A DNA stretch of 64,000 nucleotides, from positions 558,001 to 622,000 of the forward strand of contig PTFA01000195.1 in assembly GCA_003342895.1 (NCBI GenBank), read 5' to 3'. Both the position numbers and the translations under genes were made by a program. Positions 38,746 through 51,338 of this stretch are shown piece after piece; within the stretch, counting starts at the first letter, position 1, and every line of letters starts with the position of its first letter. Under the pieces are notes generated by a model. It was not told the origin of the DNA. It saw nothing but the letters and a program-made list of their open reading frames with translations, and ran no database searches. The DNA comes from Casuarius casuarius (lineage: Eukaryota > Chordata > Aves > Casuariiformes > Casuariidae).

Positions 38746-41619
38746 GTTTTGGCTGAAGTTTTATTTCGTAAGGAAGGGGTGTCAGCTCACCAGGGGTTTG
38801 TGCATGGTCCAAGTGGTATGTGTGGGTAGGTGGGAGCTCTCCCTGGACATGCTCCAAGATGCCCTAAAGCCAAGGGAACACCGCTAGCACAGTGACAACT
38901 CCGAATTGATGGATTCAGCCCCTTTATTAGCACTTCAGTCTCAATAGCCTCATTTTTATGCTTTCTGGCTGGCACAAGGAAATGCAGCTTGTGTTTTTTC
39001 TGTGAAGTCCCCAATAGAAGTACCCCTTTCATAAACGAGGAGATGTCTTTAGGCCCCACAAGAGCTGCAATAGTAACATGACTTTGTCCTGGGGCAGCAT
39101 CAAGAATTTTTTTCATGGTTTACAGTTCGGAGACCCCAGCCTGCCAATTTTCAGGGGCAAACATATTTTCTGAAAAATGTGTATGTAAAATAAAGCAATT
39201 GAGTTCTAGGTTTCTTTTCTGTCTTTTAAATGAAATACAGAGGAAATAGAATACAAAATCCAAGGGAATTAGAAAGTGAAAGTGGTACACAGGAGTTCTC
39301 CTTAAAATCCATCAAAGCTTATGCCACACAGAGCTGCCTCTGTTTTGAAAAGCTTGCCTTTTCAAAAGAAGAAAAAGTTAGCTGTGTTACTAGAGTTTTC
39401 TATTTTTGAATCACAGCATCATGAGGCATCCTGAAGAAAAGGACTATGACCATTCTCTCAACTTGTTATTCTGCAGGAAACCTATACAATCTCATGCACA
39501 GATGCGGGGTGAGTTTTAATGTGCTACTTTCTTGGAGAGTCTTGCTACATTTTTCTTTACAAGCAAAAATTTTATAGAGGCTAAGTCATGGACTCTGTAT
39601 ACCAGCCTGGAGTTTGGCTGAAAATATACATAGAAAAACCAGTCATCGTCAGCCAGCCTGGCTGCATTGTAACCTCTTGGAAATGGTAGCTACTTACAGC
39701 TTATGCTATATGCAAGGTTAACCAGGAATTGAGATCACTTAAATTTAGCATCACCTACATAACAAACTGATCAGTAGCAGCTATTCATTGTCGATGGATG
39801 AATACTTTCCTGCAGCTGCAATGCCTTCCAAGTGCTTTAAAACTGGTGATCTATATGGACTCCATCTTGTGAGGTTTTGTAGTTGGTGTAATTTTTCTCT
39901 GTAATGTTTCTTTCTTCCCATATTTCCAGGTGTTTGTCATCTTTCTTAAAAGGATGATGGTGATGAGGATATTTATCATGCCAGGTAAAAATCATAGTCC
40001 ACATATATCAAGCACTGCATATCTATCTTTTGGAAAACTTCCTTTATTCCCCAAATCCTGCAACTGGTAGTGAAAAACAACACATTGTTAGAACAAACAA
40101 GTGAAATGAGAGCAAGAAACTAATGGGATTGTTTTGATTAGTGTGATCAAAAGGGCGAAGGCTTTATTTTGGGTTTGTTTAGGCAGATTTAAAATTTATT
40201 TATCAATATGTGCCTTTTCTAAGCACAGCCACTCTTAGTATCTGGATTTGAGGCTTCAGGGTAGATCACTATACTGCATCCTAGAGCAGAGCTGATATTT
40301 TTTAAAAAGACAATGGACAGAAGTAGAAATCAACAAATATATACTTTGAGTTTATGTGTATTTGTTTCTGCATATTTAAAGAAGCAATGAATTCCCATTC
40401 AAATGTTGCTTAAAAATTCATTCAGTGTAGTTGTGATTTAGTCCAGCTGTTTAATTAGTTTTTCAGAAGTGTTCGTTGTTTATAGTTACCATTTCAATGA
40501 ATGATAGTATTTACTACTTTTCAGATTTGTAGACAAGCTAAGTATAAATGAATCTGACCTCTTTTTTTCCCCTCTCACTGCATCATAAGGGATCTTTGTT
40601 TGCAGAATGGCTTTTTAAGAGAAATAATAGGATTTCCCCATGTTTCCAGTATTCATGGTAAGACGTGTAGAACAATTGATGTCAATGTTACAAAGAAACA
40701 ATAAACATTAGGTCTTGATGGGAATAATAATTACAGCTAGAGGCCCCAATACAGCCTCAGTCTCCACCGAGTAATACCCAGTCCAAACACATAATGCAAT
40801 GGTGGCACCAAAAAATCTACAGCCAAAGCAGAATTTATTATTGTTAGACCTTATCCAAAGACCAGCAAATTCTACAGGAAAAATTTTTGATAGGAAAAGG
40901 GTCTGGATCAGAATTTCAATAAAAAATTAAAATTACAGGCTTTGTTTCTGTGAAAAGAAAAATCCTTCTACCACATGGAGCACCAAGAAAGTATTTTCAA
41001 AGGACTGAGCTTAGACCAAAGACCATGAAAAAAATTAGACCAACAAATATATCAACTTTTTTTTTTTAATTCAGGTTTATTTAAATGTCTGATTTTCTTG
41101 CAGCAAAGAAAAACAATTGAATCAGTTTCTCCTTATTTCTAACCGGTTTCTCTTTACAAGTCCTCAGGGGTAAATTTTCCAAGGACGAAGGCCCACACAG
41201 TCTATTCCTAAGAAATCAACAACCCTCTCAAGTCTGAGAACTTCTGCCTGTAATTACCTACTTTGCACCAATCATCTGATGTGAAACCCTTTGAATTGCC
41301 CCCAAACGGAGGTGACGAAAGTGTATACACTTCAGTAAAATTTTGCCCAGAGTGCTCAATTTTTCATGCTTTCCAACCAAAGACCTTGTAATATTGTTAT
41401 TATTCTTATTTATTTTTATTTTAACACCATATTAACTTTATTAATTATTATATTAACTGTCTAGACTGCAAGAGCAGCAAAAACAGTCTGTATAGGAGAT
41501 TGTGGAAACTTTTCTATTACCTTTAGATTTAATTTTTAAAAAGTGGAAAGACGTTCACAAAATAGATGAGTTACAAATAAACTGACAAAGTTTCTTTTAC
41601 AAAGACAAACTCTTCTTGG
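38746..41619. other. unique non-coding DNA
   Basis: A minus-strand open frame of 109 codons (38787-39116) begins right after the LINE fossil. It has no recognised domain. The rest shows nothing but AT-rich runs, such as 41400-41450. Confidence 0.45.
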
Positions 41620-41905
41620 TAGCAGCAGATGTTATAACAAGGAGCAACAGCTGCAAGGTGCAGCATGAGCAATTCAGGCTGGACGGTGGGAAAAACATCC
41701 TCCCTCGGAGGTGATGCAGCCCTGGAAGCGAGCACCCAGAAAACTGGAGGAATCTCCATCCTTGGAGGCTTTCAAGACCAGGTAGACAAAGCTACACCTG
41801 CCCTGATAAAATGTGCCAGCATTATAATAGTCCTACTTTGAACAGGTGGCTGGACTACAAACCTGCAGAGGTCTCTTCCAACCAATATTTTTATGATTCT
41901 TTAAT
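41620..41905 (+). mobile_element. older CR1 LINE 3' end (copy D)
   Basis: AGGCTGGACGGTGGGAAAAA (41671), then GGAATCTCCATCCTTGGAGG (41749), TTTCAAGACCAGGTAGACAA (41769), GAACAGGTGGCTGGACTACA (41839) and CAGAGGTCTCTTCCAACCAA (41865), with a TTATGATTCTTTAA end. These follow the CR1 C-terminal and 3' UTR order. The wording differs from copies A-C, so it is a different and older CR1 subfamily. Confidence 0.85.
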
Positions 41906-42854
41906 TAGCTAAATAATTGCAACATGTAATCATTTCTTGTTTTAAACTGAATATGTCAATCATGGCCCACTAAGTGATCTGAAATACTATACAAAACTCC
42001 ATAATTCATATATTAAAGATCCCAAGTCCTTCTGATTCAGTACTCCATCTTACATTGCTTCAAAGAATGTTTCAATCTTTTTCTGACCAATTACTGAATA
42101 ATCTAGATTTACAAGGAGTTTCTAAGCCCAGTTAGAAAACTTATTACATGTGTTTATTTCATTTTATTTTGGTTTTATGAAAAAAATATTTTGTAGTCTG
42201 AATAAAAATAAAGTTTTAGCATCAATTTTATTATGATATCACACTGACATATTTGAGAATGAAACATTATGGCTTTCAATTTCCAAAATATCATTTTCTG
42301 TAATTCCCTGAAAAGAATAATCCTTTCCTTCCCGCTGTGTCTTCAAATGAAAGAAAAAGTTTTACTTTTTTATTTGAATATTCTGTTCAATACTCAGTTT
42401 GGAGTTCTTTTTATTTTGTGTGTGTATGTGTGTGTGAAAAAAAATAAAAATAATGAAAACAGTTTCACATTGATACTTTTTCCAGCTTTCCAACTCTAGT
42501 TCTCCATTTCAACCTTCAGGTAAAAAACAAATAAAGAATAATGGATATTCACGTGCTTTTACCAATCAGTTACTCATTGCATTAATCCAAAATACCATGT
42601 ATTGACCTAGACTTCACAAAGACTGATTTCTTTACCAGACTGACTTGGAATGTGACCTTAAAGCATACCCATCTTTAAAAAAAGCTGATGGTACTTTCCC
42701 TGTACAATCTTTTGAAATGTATAGATGTAGAATGTTTAATACCATATACACAGTTATTTCTAATTTACGTCAGTAAGGCTCTCCTAAATACAGAGTTTTA
42801 CTCCTGATTTACCCCACTGCTGCTGAGCTCTGAATCACAACTACTGTCTATATT
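41906..42854. other. unique AT-rich non-coding DNA
   Basis: A short TGTG run near 42417-42435. No gene is recognised. Confidence 0.5.
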
Positions 42855-42945
42855 TATGGTTTACACAGTCCTGTGGGTGTGCATAATTTTTTACAGATGA
42901 ACAAAAATAGCAGGTCCTGTCTTAAAGGACCTTATCATCATAGAT
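42855..42945 (-). repeat. possible antisense SINE tail fragment
   Basis: AACAAAAATAGCAGGTCCTG, then TCTTAAAGGACCTTATCATC, resembles the complement 'aacagtccctgccccaaagagcttacaatct'. It is short and weak. Confidence 0.3.
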
Positions 42946-45025
42946 CCTTAATTACAACTATGTTAAAGTAACCTTCATGGTGGCCCATGAGCCAAAGTAA
43001 CAGTAAATAAAATGGATTTTTACGCGAGTAGCTTCTTCCAGAGGGAAATGTCAAACTGCATATGGAAATGTCACTAGTGCAATAACATTTCCAGCTGCAG
43101 CACAGGGCATTCAGAGGGATCAGAGCAGAAACGGGAACCAGTATCTTTCTAAAGGATGTGCTTGGTGAAACGGGCTGCAACCAGACAGCGCTGTCTCCTC
43201 TGGGCAGGGGAGGAGGAGCTGCCAGGCTTTGGTGGGAGGAGGTGGACTTTCCAGAGCACGCTGACCTGCAGCCCCTGGACTTGACTGCCTGAATAAAGCT
43301 ATTGCATCTCTTTGACATCAAAGCCCCCGTTAGGAGCTATTTACTTAAATTAAAGTTCTGTGCATTCTCCTCTGGAAACAGCAGAGCCTTTTCCCCAGAA
43401 GAGCTCCTGTTTCTGCAGAAGTTACATCAGTACTGGCAATCGAAAGAGAGTGGACTTCTTAAAAGTACTTCACATCCCTCTTTCTTCTGGTTTAGGTGGT
43501 CTCAGATGGTTTTCTCTGATAGGATGGGAATGCAGTGGTAGGAACCAGGTATCTGACAGCAGAAGCCCTAAACATAAAAGGAACAGAAGGTCCCATTTTC
43601 CTGCAGGTAGTGAGTTCATCTGCAGAATTTTGTTTCTTCCTACATCCTTGCCTGTGTCTCCTATAAACTCTCTAGCTGAGAAAGTGGTGGTTTTGATTTT
43701 GCTCAGGGTCACAGGGCCATGCTGCTCCTGGTTCTTTCAGCCCACGCAGGCTGTGACCACAACCGACAGGCACTGGCTTTGCAACAGGAGACCCCCCGGG
43801 TCATTGGGCTTACCCATTTGTGCCTGTTATGCATCCTCCTCTTGGGACTTTAGATCTCTAATCCCTTGTTATCTTTTGCTGCAGAAAGAGGTCTTGCTTC
43901 ATTTGTTGAGTCTGAAAGACCATGCTTAGCGCAGTGCCTGGCTTTAATGAACTCAGTGATTATATTTGATCTGAGCAGCTGTAAGAGCTCTTCATGTAGT
44001 AATATCAGTGTACAGACCACTCAAACCTCAAAAAACAAAAAAGGGAATCTGCCAATTCTAAGCATTCCTTAAGCTTAGTACCTGTAAAAAGCAGGGTCAA
44101 TGCAGGTGAAATTTAGGAAACCGTCTGTAATGCAGACTAAAACATGCCCAGCTACAACCCTAAGGATGTCTGCTAGTTTAGCCAGTTTGGGGGAGCAGGA
44201 CTTACACAGGGATTTCCAGGCTGCACATATGAATCTGCATAGGGAAAGCTAAACAATACTGCATTATACACTGTATATAAAAGAAAAGCAACACACCTCA
44301 ATCACTGGTCAACTACATATAGCATATGGTTTCCTCTGCAGATCTCTGGCCCTGCCCCTCCAGTCAGTACCCTTTACCGCATCATATTTCTAAAAGATCC
44401 AACATTATATTTGAGAATAACTAAGCTTTGTGATGTTGCTCACAGCTGATATTCACAACCAATGTCCTTTATCAATTCTACCTGCCAAACTCCTAACCCA
44501 GGAAAAGGGCTTCATTTTCCCAGCAGAGGTGAACCTCCTTTTTTGTTTGTTTGGGTTTTTTTTCATCTTTTCAACTTGTGAAGTTCCTTGGGATCATTCT
44601 GGGAAAAAAACTCCATGCAGTATAACCACATTAGCTTGTAAAGCAAGCACAGAAAAAAATGGCCTGTTGGTCATAAACAAGCTGTCTGCAATTTGTCATA
44701 TGCAATCTATGCACTGGATCTTATTCAGGACAGCAAGATGTGGTGGTTTGTTTTATACTGATGGGCACTGTTGCCAGGGATTCCATCCCAATATACATGT
44801 TTGTAATACACATCGTGTGTCAGTCTCTTCAGTCAGTTGTCAGTAATAGAGTTTGAAAGGCATATAGTGACAGTATAAATGCATATGGTATATCCGAGTA
44901 TTTTGTTAGAAGGCGGATGGGTCCTGGCTGCTTAGAATGCTACATGGGCTCCCCTGCAACCTGCATTTTTACCAACTCTTGTCTCCCAAAATGAAAATAA
45001 CAGGGACTAGCCATACCAGGCTCCC
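42946..45025. other. unique non-coding DNA
   Basis: Contains the longest open frames outside repeats (43360-43929, + strand, 189 codons; 44430-44846, + strand, 138 codons). Neither shows a domain, a start context or an exon boundary that would support a gene. Confidence 0.45.
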
Positions 45026-45134
45026 TTTATTGTCAGTGGAGAGAAATCCAGAGGGCAATTCATCTGACCTGCCTTTGACCTTTATCTTGGAATGGGATGA
45101 ATTGCCCTCTGGATTTCTCTCCACTGACTATAAA
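45026..45134. repeat. long near-perfect inverted repeat (hairpin)
   Basis: Left arm 45026-45064 and right arm 45096-45134 are 39 bp each and reverse complementary with a single mismatch (45031 against 45129). The inner 33 bp (45032-45064 and 45096-45128) are perfect. The loop is 31 nt (45065-45095). The transcript of either strand would fold into a pre-miRNA-sized stem-loop of about 109 nt. No target-site duplication is evident. A perfect 33-bp arm cannot be chance. It may be a template-switch inverted duplication, a small foldback/MITE element, or a small-RNA hairpin. Confidence 0.95.
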
Positions 45135-47594
45135 AACAAGCCTCAGGCGATTAGCTCAGACAGTTAGAGCTCAATTCAATTGCTTAAACATAGGCCCTGG
45201 GCTATTCTGACTGACCTCTACCTTCTGGGTGCAGCATCCCTTTGATCCCCTGTCATACCTGCCAGCCCTTTTTAGCTCTCTCGGATAGCCCAGAACATCT
45301 CAAGTGGCACCAGATACTCGTCTGTCAGCAGCTGAAAGTCCTAGGGCTCATCTAGGTTTAGCTCAGTGATTGGGGGACTTTTTCAATAGACCACACACAG
45401 GGCAATTAGTGCCATCTGAAATGTGGTAGGGCATGGTATCTAGCCCCCAGCAGCTGATACAGAAGAGCAGGCATCTCCCTAAAGTCCTGTGCCATACGGA
45501 TCAGTTCTGGGTGGATGTATTTAATACGCAAGGACACTTCAAACGGTGTCAGATGTCTATTTTCAGGCAACTGACTCAAGCCACTAACGCTAAAGACATA
45601 TATATTTAAGTCTTTTCATATGAGCTAGGTGTCTAAGCCAGCAAGCTACTGGTTGACCAGACAGATACATCTGCTTCATCTCTTTCTAAACCGGTAATTG
45701 TATTGACTACATCTCTGCTGTCTATAATGGGAACTTGGACATTTATCTCACATGCAGACATCTAAAATTAGATGTCTTAGTCCCAGAGCCAAATCACACC
45801 CCTAACTTTTAGAGTCCTAATTAGGACAGATTAATCCAAATCTAAAGGACCTTTATACCCTTTTTGATCCTTCTTATGCTTTCATCCACTCTTAATTGTA
45901 AAGAATAGACCATAGTGATTTCTTATGTCCTGAACTCTGGTGAAATTAAAAAAAAATCAGAACCTGAATCACCAGCAGTTGCAGGTACATGGAGATTTGT
46001 TGTGTCATTCTGAGTCGTCATGATATATTGCTCAAAATCCCGAAACATCAATTGCTCTGTTTCATCATCAACAGTACCTTGAAAATCGGCTTCATTAAGT
46101 CTGGTGACAGAACTAGTAAGCGGTGATGGTGGCTTGTTTGCTACACCCAGCTAACAGTATCAGCAAGACCCAGGTGAGGGTCTTGGTAACCATACTACCA
46201 GGGGTTCATGTCGACATGTAGATATCCTGCTAAGCTTGAGCAACACCAACTGAATCAGATTTGTTTTGGCAGATATGGCACAGAGGGTGGGCAACTGTAA
46301 TTTTCATCTCTCCACAGTTGTCTATGTGAACTTTGTCTCATGGAAAATGTTTGCTACTCTTTTTGTTGTTGTTGTTAGAGAAATACCAGGAGATTATTTG
46401 TCTTATTGTTAAACAAAAGAGTTACAAAAGAAGATCAGCTAAATTCTAGTAAAGTTGAAAGACTGTAATCATAACAAGAATGCTAAAATGTACAGGAAGC
46501 AGAATATGAGTGTGACAAAGGAAGATGGCTGTGGCAAGACGTTTTCAAAAGACTGTGAGAACTGAGAAAGCTCATTTCTGCCTAATTTTAGGTAAATTGT
46601 GTCTCCCTCCAGAAAAAGCCCTCTGGAAACTGATGGTGTAAAAACCAAACAGAACAGAAGTATTTCATTTGAATTATTCAAAAAGTGTCATATATTTACC
46701 ATTTCAAGAGATACAGAAGGTAGAGAAAATATTGTTGTTTCCATTTTACATGAAAGGAACTTAGCGAGAGCCAAATCAAAAAGGTATTTAACCCCCTACT
46801 TCCTTTTGAAATCATCCTGTAGCAATATCTTTGGAGATCTAGCTATAAAGCTTAAAAGCAAGACCCTTGCTTTCACACATAAGTGCTCACTTAAACATCA
46901 TAATGGCCAAAAATCAATGTAATTGATCCTACACTGATTCTTAGGCAGGGAGAGTTCCTGATTCTTGTGTTGGAGGATCCACGGGAACTGTTCAGAAGTC
47001 AGCTAGCACTTGTGGACTTTTTTGAGGATGCGCCTGCGTTGTAAATATGGCTCATTCCCTGTGCTGGGACCTTGTAGCTTGTAGCCTGGGATCTAGTTCC
47101 CCGTTCATCACACTAATAGTTTGGTGACATCTGGAGGGAGCCAGAAGGTCTCTCTGCAAGATATCAAAACTGTTATTGAGGGAATTGTCTGCTCATAGGT
47201 CCAGTTCCTAAAAGCAGAATGATGCTGACCCCTCCAGGTTTCATCACAAGTGACACATTAATGCCACAGCCAGATGACTCCGGAAGATATAGGCAAAGCC
47301 TATCTGCCAGTTTGCAGAGGGCCTGGAGTTTTTCCCTTGATAAAGGGAAAGTGGGAAGTATTTCACGTTTAGAAATCATTAGATGGAGTTTATGAGATGG
47401 GCCTGGATCGTGTCCTAACTCCTCAGGCCAGGCGACATGTGTTTGTCCTGTACTTTCTGTGTTCACGCGTCATGAAAACTTGCAGTGAGATTCTTGTGAC
47501 TCTAAGCTTGGACAATCCCTTGAAAACAGCTTCCTAGAACTGAAGCTTTTAAGTTCATTCAAAGCCCTATTTGGACACTGAAATAAACACTCTG
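45135..47594. other. unique non-coding DNA
   Basis: Contains a 22-bp palindromic motif at 45756-45777 and a (GTT)4 run near 46362-46376. No gene is recognised. Confidence 0.5.
45756..45777. repeat. 22-bp palindrome
   Basis: AGACATCTAA, two A, then TTAGATGTCT: perfect 10-bp arms. The word resembles the ACCTAAATTTAGGT palindrome at 21485-21498, so both may be remnants of one old palindromic repeat. Confidence 0.8.
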
Positions 47595-47700
47595 GACCAC
47601 ATCTCAAGTGTTTTGCTCAAGGTCATATGAGAAGAGTTCAATGGAGCCTGGAAATGAGCCCAGATCTCTGTTTAACTCTAGCCATAGATCCATCCATTTT
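47595..47700 (-). repeat. MIR-like SINE fossil, antisense
   Basis: TTTTGCTCAAGGTCATATGA, then GAGCCTGGAAATGAGCCCAG and ATCTCTGTTTAACTCTAGCC, matches the MIR complement 'ttgcccaaggtcacacagc...gagctgggaatagaacccaggtctctgactc'. Fair preservation. Confidence 0.65.
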
Positions 47701-49895
47701 CATTCCAGAGCAGCATAATAGGGATTTGGAAAACTATTCTAAAACCTTGAGAACTGAATAGATAACAAAATCCTACTGTACATATTTGGAAACATCTCAC
47801 AGATTTCTGTGGAAGAATATATTCTTTCTTATAACAAATAGAATTGTTAAAAAACTATGGAAATCTCTCATTACTCGTTAAAGTAAATACAGCTTTCTCA
47901 TAAATATTGTAGATATACATGCAGAGGGTTAAAAGCGACAGCTCAGTGGTCTGGAATTAAATCTGTTGCAAGTATATAATTTAGTGTGACGTTAATTGGG
48001 TAGTGGGGGAGCATAAATGAGAAACGCAATGCCAGTGCATTGGAATTTTTTGTTAAAGAAGGAGCATTGCAAAAGCTAGGCTCAGCAACCCAAAATCAAA
48101 GAGGGAGAAAAAAAAAACAACACAAAACAGAAGGAAACCAAACAATTTTGCCTCATTCCTCTAGGAAGAATTTTAAATGAGTTACCAAGGATGAAGATTT
48201 TTAGCTGAGACTGATCATCTTAGCTCCACTGAAGCTGCAGGGTTCAGATTTTTCATCAAGGTACCTGTTTCTAAGTTGTTGCAGATCAGCTAATCCCTGA
48301 TAACTCTTTCTCTGTGGACTCCTGACTGGGCTGAGTACAAGGCAACTAAACTTCGTGTGCACCAGTTTTGGGCTTCTGCCACTCATCAGTCAGGGAAGCT
48401 GACTGAGGGAAAAATTGTGTGTTTACCAGTTGGTGTTTACAGGAGATGGGCAAGGGAGTCTGCACAGCCAGATGTTCAGATAGGTATTCTAGCTTACCAT
48501 GACACTCCAAAGAGCGAATAGTGACACGCTGTGTCACCAGTCCCCCAGTATGTGACTTTATTACTAGAGCGACTCTATTAGCAAAAACTACAGGACACAT
48601 TAAAGTTATCTCGACACCTATTACCAGTAAGCAATGGTACAGTTCTGAGAATAGTGAGCAGGTGAGATAGGATCTTACATGCCATCTTGGGGAAGCCCAG
48701 CTTCTTCTTCTTTTTAATGATAAGTTGTTCTTTGATGTTGTTAGGTCAGGACCTTCTTTTTTTTTCCTGTCTTTTCAATGCCTATACACCCATCAGGCAC
48801 TCCTTACAATCTGTGGATGCTAAGCTGAGCTCCTTAGCTTCATCCAATCAGAGGATTTATCATGGTCACCACAGACAGTCAACCTTCAATTTGTATTTCC
48901 TCTTATTTGGTGCAGTCTTCAAGTTGGCTCAATTTTGTTTACATTACCACTGACGGTTTAAATGGAAATAGCCATTTTTGTTATAAGGCAGATCTTTTCC
49001 TTAGTTTCTTGCCCATCAGCTCTCTGTTCAGGTTGTTTTGGGGCCTAGCAATGCCTCCCGCTGGTTATGTAAAGTGCATTGCAGCTGGTGTTGTGCTGCA
49101 AAAGACTTTTAAGAACGTCTATCCGCGTATTTAGCTTAGCTTTCAATAAAAGAATGGATCACTGATTCATGTTTTTTTTGTATTTGCCATTGGCTCAACT
49201 CATGTGGCAACAGTTACTGAAGCTTAACCATTATGGTTTGTGGTTAAGTCTTGGCATTTTGATCATGAGACTGAATCCACTGGTGATCAACATCAAGAAA
49301 ATCAGGAATCAGAGATGTTTATACCACTATACTGTCACCAAGAGTCCAGGTAGACACTAGCTCTACAGGGTGACTCCATGAGGCATTACCTGTATGCCAG
49401 AAACGTCTTTCATGACATTGGTCAATCAGTACCCTTTAACTTTCCCATTCCCTGGGTAACCAACATTGGCTTGTAGGAGATAAATAATGATATGGATAAG
49501 AGTTAGCAAAATGGTGAGATCTTATGGGAATTCAAATGTCACTGGGAATGTAACAATTCAGGAGCACATGCCCCTGGGGTACCATGGGGGACATAGAGTC
49601 CAGTCTCCTCTGGTCTCAGAAAACTTTGTTCTGACCACTTAGACCATGAGAACAGCCAAAGCACCTGTTTCAAATGGAAAAAAAGTATGAAAACCTTCCC
49701 AGTGCTTCCTAACATCCATTTCCAGCTAACTGGATCCCTGCACCACAGGAGACCAAAAGGAACAAACCATGGAATTTGCTGCTGGAAAAAAAGCAGAAAA
49801 TATAAACGATATTGCCAGTGTCAGTGCCATAAGTCTCTTCTGCCCTAATTGTATGTTCTTCCTAGCTTACAATGGGGCTTGTATGCTGTTTGTGC

Positions 49896-49896
<1 letters not shown>
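47701..49896. other. unique non-coding DNA
   Basis: Nothing recognised beyond short A- and T-runs. Confidence 0.5.
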
Positions 49897-49951
<55 letters not shown>

Positions 49952-49962
49952 TTTTTTTCCCC
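49897..49962. repeat. (CT)n homopyrimidine microsatellite
   Basis: About 66 bp of pure pyrimidine: CT repeats with one TTT interruption, then T8 and C4. Mirror symmetry makes it a candidate for triplex (H-) DNA. Confidence 0.95.
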
Positions 49963-50992
49963 AATGGATGCTCTGGTTTGAGTAGAGAAAAGAATAAATT
50001 CAATGCCCTACTGTATTAATTTGCACAGTTGCAGTTTTGGAGATTAGTCTCAAATGACTTTGAATTGCAAATCCAAGTCTCCTTTAATTATGATTATGAC
50101 CTCTACTTTGTGGCACACACTTCAATCTACACAACCACAGTCTACGGTAAATTACTATAATGGTGCTGTAAATGATGCACCTTAACACAGAGCCTTGCCC
50201 TATATCTGTAGACAAAGACTCACATGCACATGCACATTTTGACTTGCAACAACCTCTTAATAATACAGATTTATTCTGCTTTGGTTTTGCTTTTTTGGTT
50301 TCCCCTCTCTCTCCAGATAGGATAGCAAGGACTCAGTGACTTGCTGGAAGAAATCTGTAGAGTATGTTAATTTCTGTGGAACTTAGGCGGCCTCATAACT
50401 CTTAGAGATTAATAAGAATCTGGGAAGTATCTATCTTCTGGTGATGCTTTCATTTGCGCAGTAATAAAGCTCTCCTTTCTTGTTTAATAAAAACAATGAG
50501 GAAACAAATGGGTGTGCAGGCATTGGAACTTTTGAGGAATTAATTCAAAAGCACGGAGGAAAGTTTTTTATCATGCTGTAAGCACCCGAAAGGTGAAAAT
50601 TACTCTTCCCTGGAGCTCTTACCCTCTGTGTGCCTTATCTCTAAGTTACACCAAAATTAAGGCAAAATCCTGAGAAGGTGCTAAGTGTCTCTTGGAAAGT
50701 GCCGATCATTATCCTGAAAGGTGACAGGCACATTTCACTGAGGCCATCAGGAGCTGGGAGAGTTCTGCATGATGATTGAAATGCTTAGCATCTTTCGCAG
50801 TCAGACCCATTGCTAGAGGCAGGGAATGTGAGGTGTTTTTTTTCGTATTCTTCCCTTCCCATTTGGAATGATTCTTTGGTTGATCATGCTCTTTTCACCC
50901 TGATGAAATATCTATGGAAACTTTCAACTTTAGTGAAAATTTTCCGTTTTGGGGCTTTGGTTTTTCTGCGTTTTTTTGTTTTTTGTTTTGTG

Positions 50993-50994
<2 letters not shown>
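49963..50994. other. unique non-coding DNA
   Basis: No gene or repeat is recognised up to the poly(T) tract. Confidence 0.5.

Positions 50995-51026
<32 letters not shown>
50995..51026. repeat. poly(T) tract, 32 bp
   Basis: Uninterrupted T run. It may be the antisense poly(A) tail of a retrocopy or simple slippage. Confidence 0.95.
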
Positions 51027-51039
51027 CTGGATAGATGGA

Positions 51040-51300
51040 AATGATTTTCCCTGGCTGCTACCTTTCTCCTCCCCTCAAAAGGTTCTTGTCAATTTCTCTT
51101 TCGCTCACAGACAGGAAATTGACAAAAGCAAGAGCCTTGCAGGCAAGCGGCCAGGGGCTGAGCACCCAGCTCCACCGCCCCAGCTCTCAGCCTCCCTACA
51201 GCTCCAGCTGTCAGGGAGGCACAAGCCCAAGTTGCTTAGCGTCCCCACATCTCCTGCAACTCTGGCTGCCAGAGAGCTGGAGCAGAGTGTGAACTTGTGA
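51040..51300. other. GC-rich self-complementary block
   Basis: Lies between T32 and a C10/A18 tract. It holds several inverted repeats. TTGTCAATTTC (51086-51096) pairs with GAAATTGACAA (51115-51125). A 14-bp stem with one bulged C spans 51190-51220. CTCTGG/CCAGAG lies at 51260-51274. CCAGCTCTC (51180-51188) can pair with GAGAGCTGG (51272-51280), enclosing the 14-bp stem. No known RNA or repeat family is recognised. The low word complexity of CAGCTC-type sequence could explain part of the symmetry. Confidence 0.5.
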
Positions 51301-51307
51301 AAGCAAA

Positions 51308-51308
<1 letters not shown>

Positions 51309-51338
<30 letters not shown>
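51309..51338. repeat. C10/A18 homopolymer tract
   Basis: A run of C followed directly by a run of A, about 300 bp downstream of the T32 tract. Confidence 0.9.

Noticed and set aside
43360..43929. 189-codon plus-strand open frame
   Set aside because: Longest frame outside repeats, but with no recognisable domain, low-complexity Ser/Pro/Leu content and competing frames on both strands.
44430..44846. 138-codon plus-strand open frame
   Set aside because: No domain, and the frame is punctuated by homopolymer-derived Phe runs.
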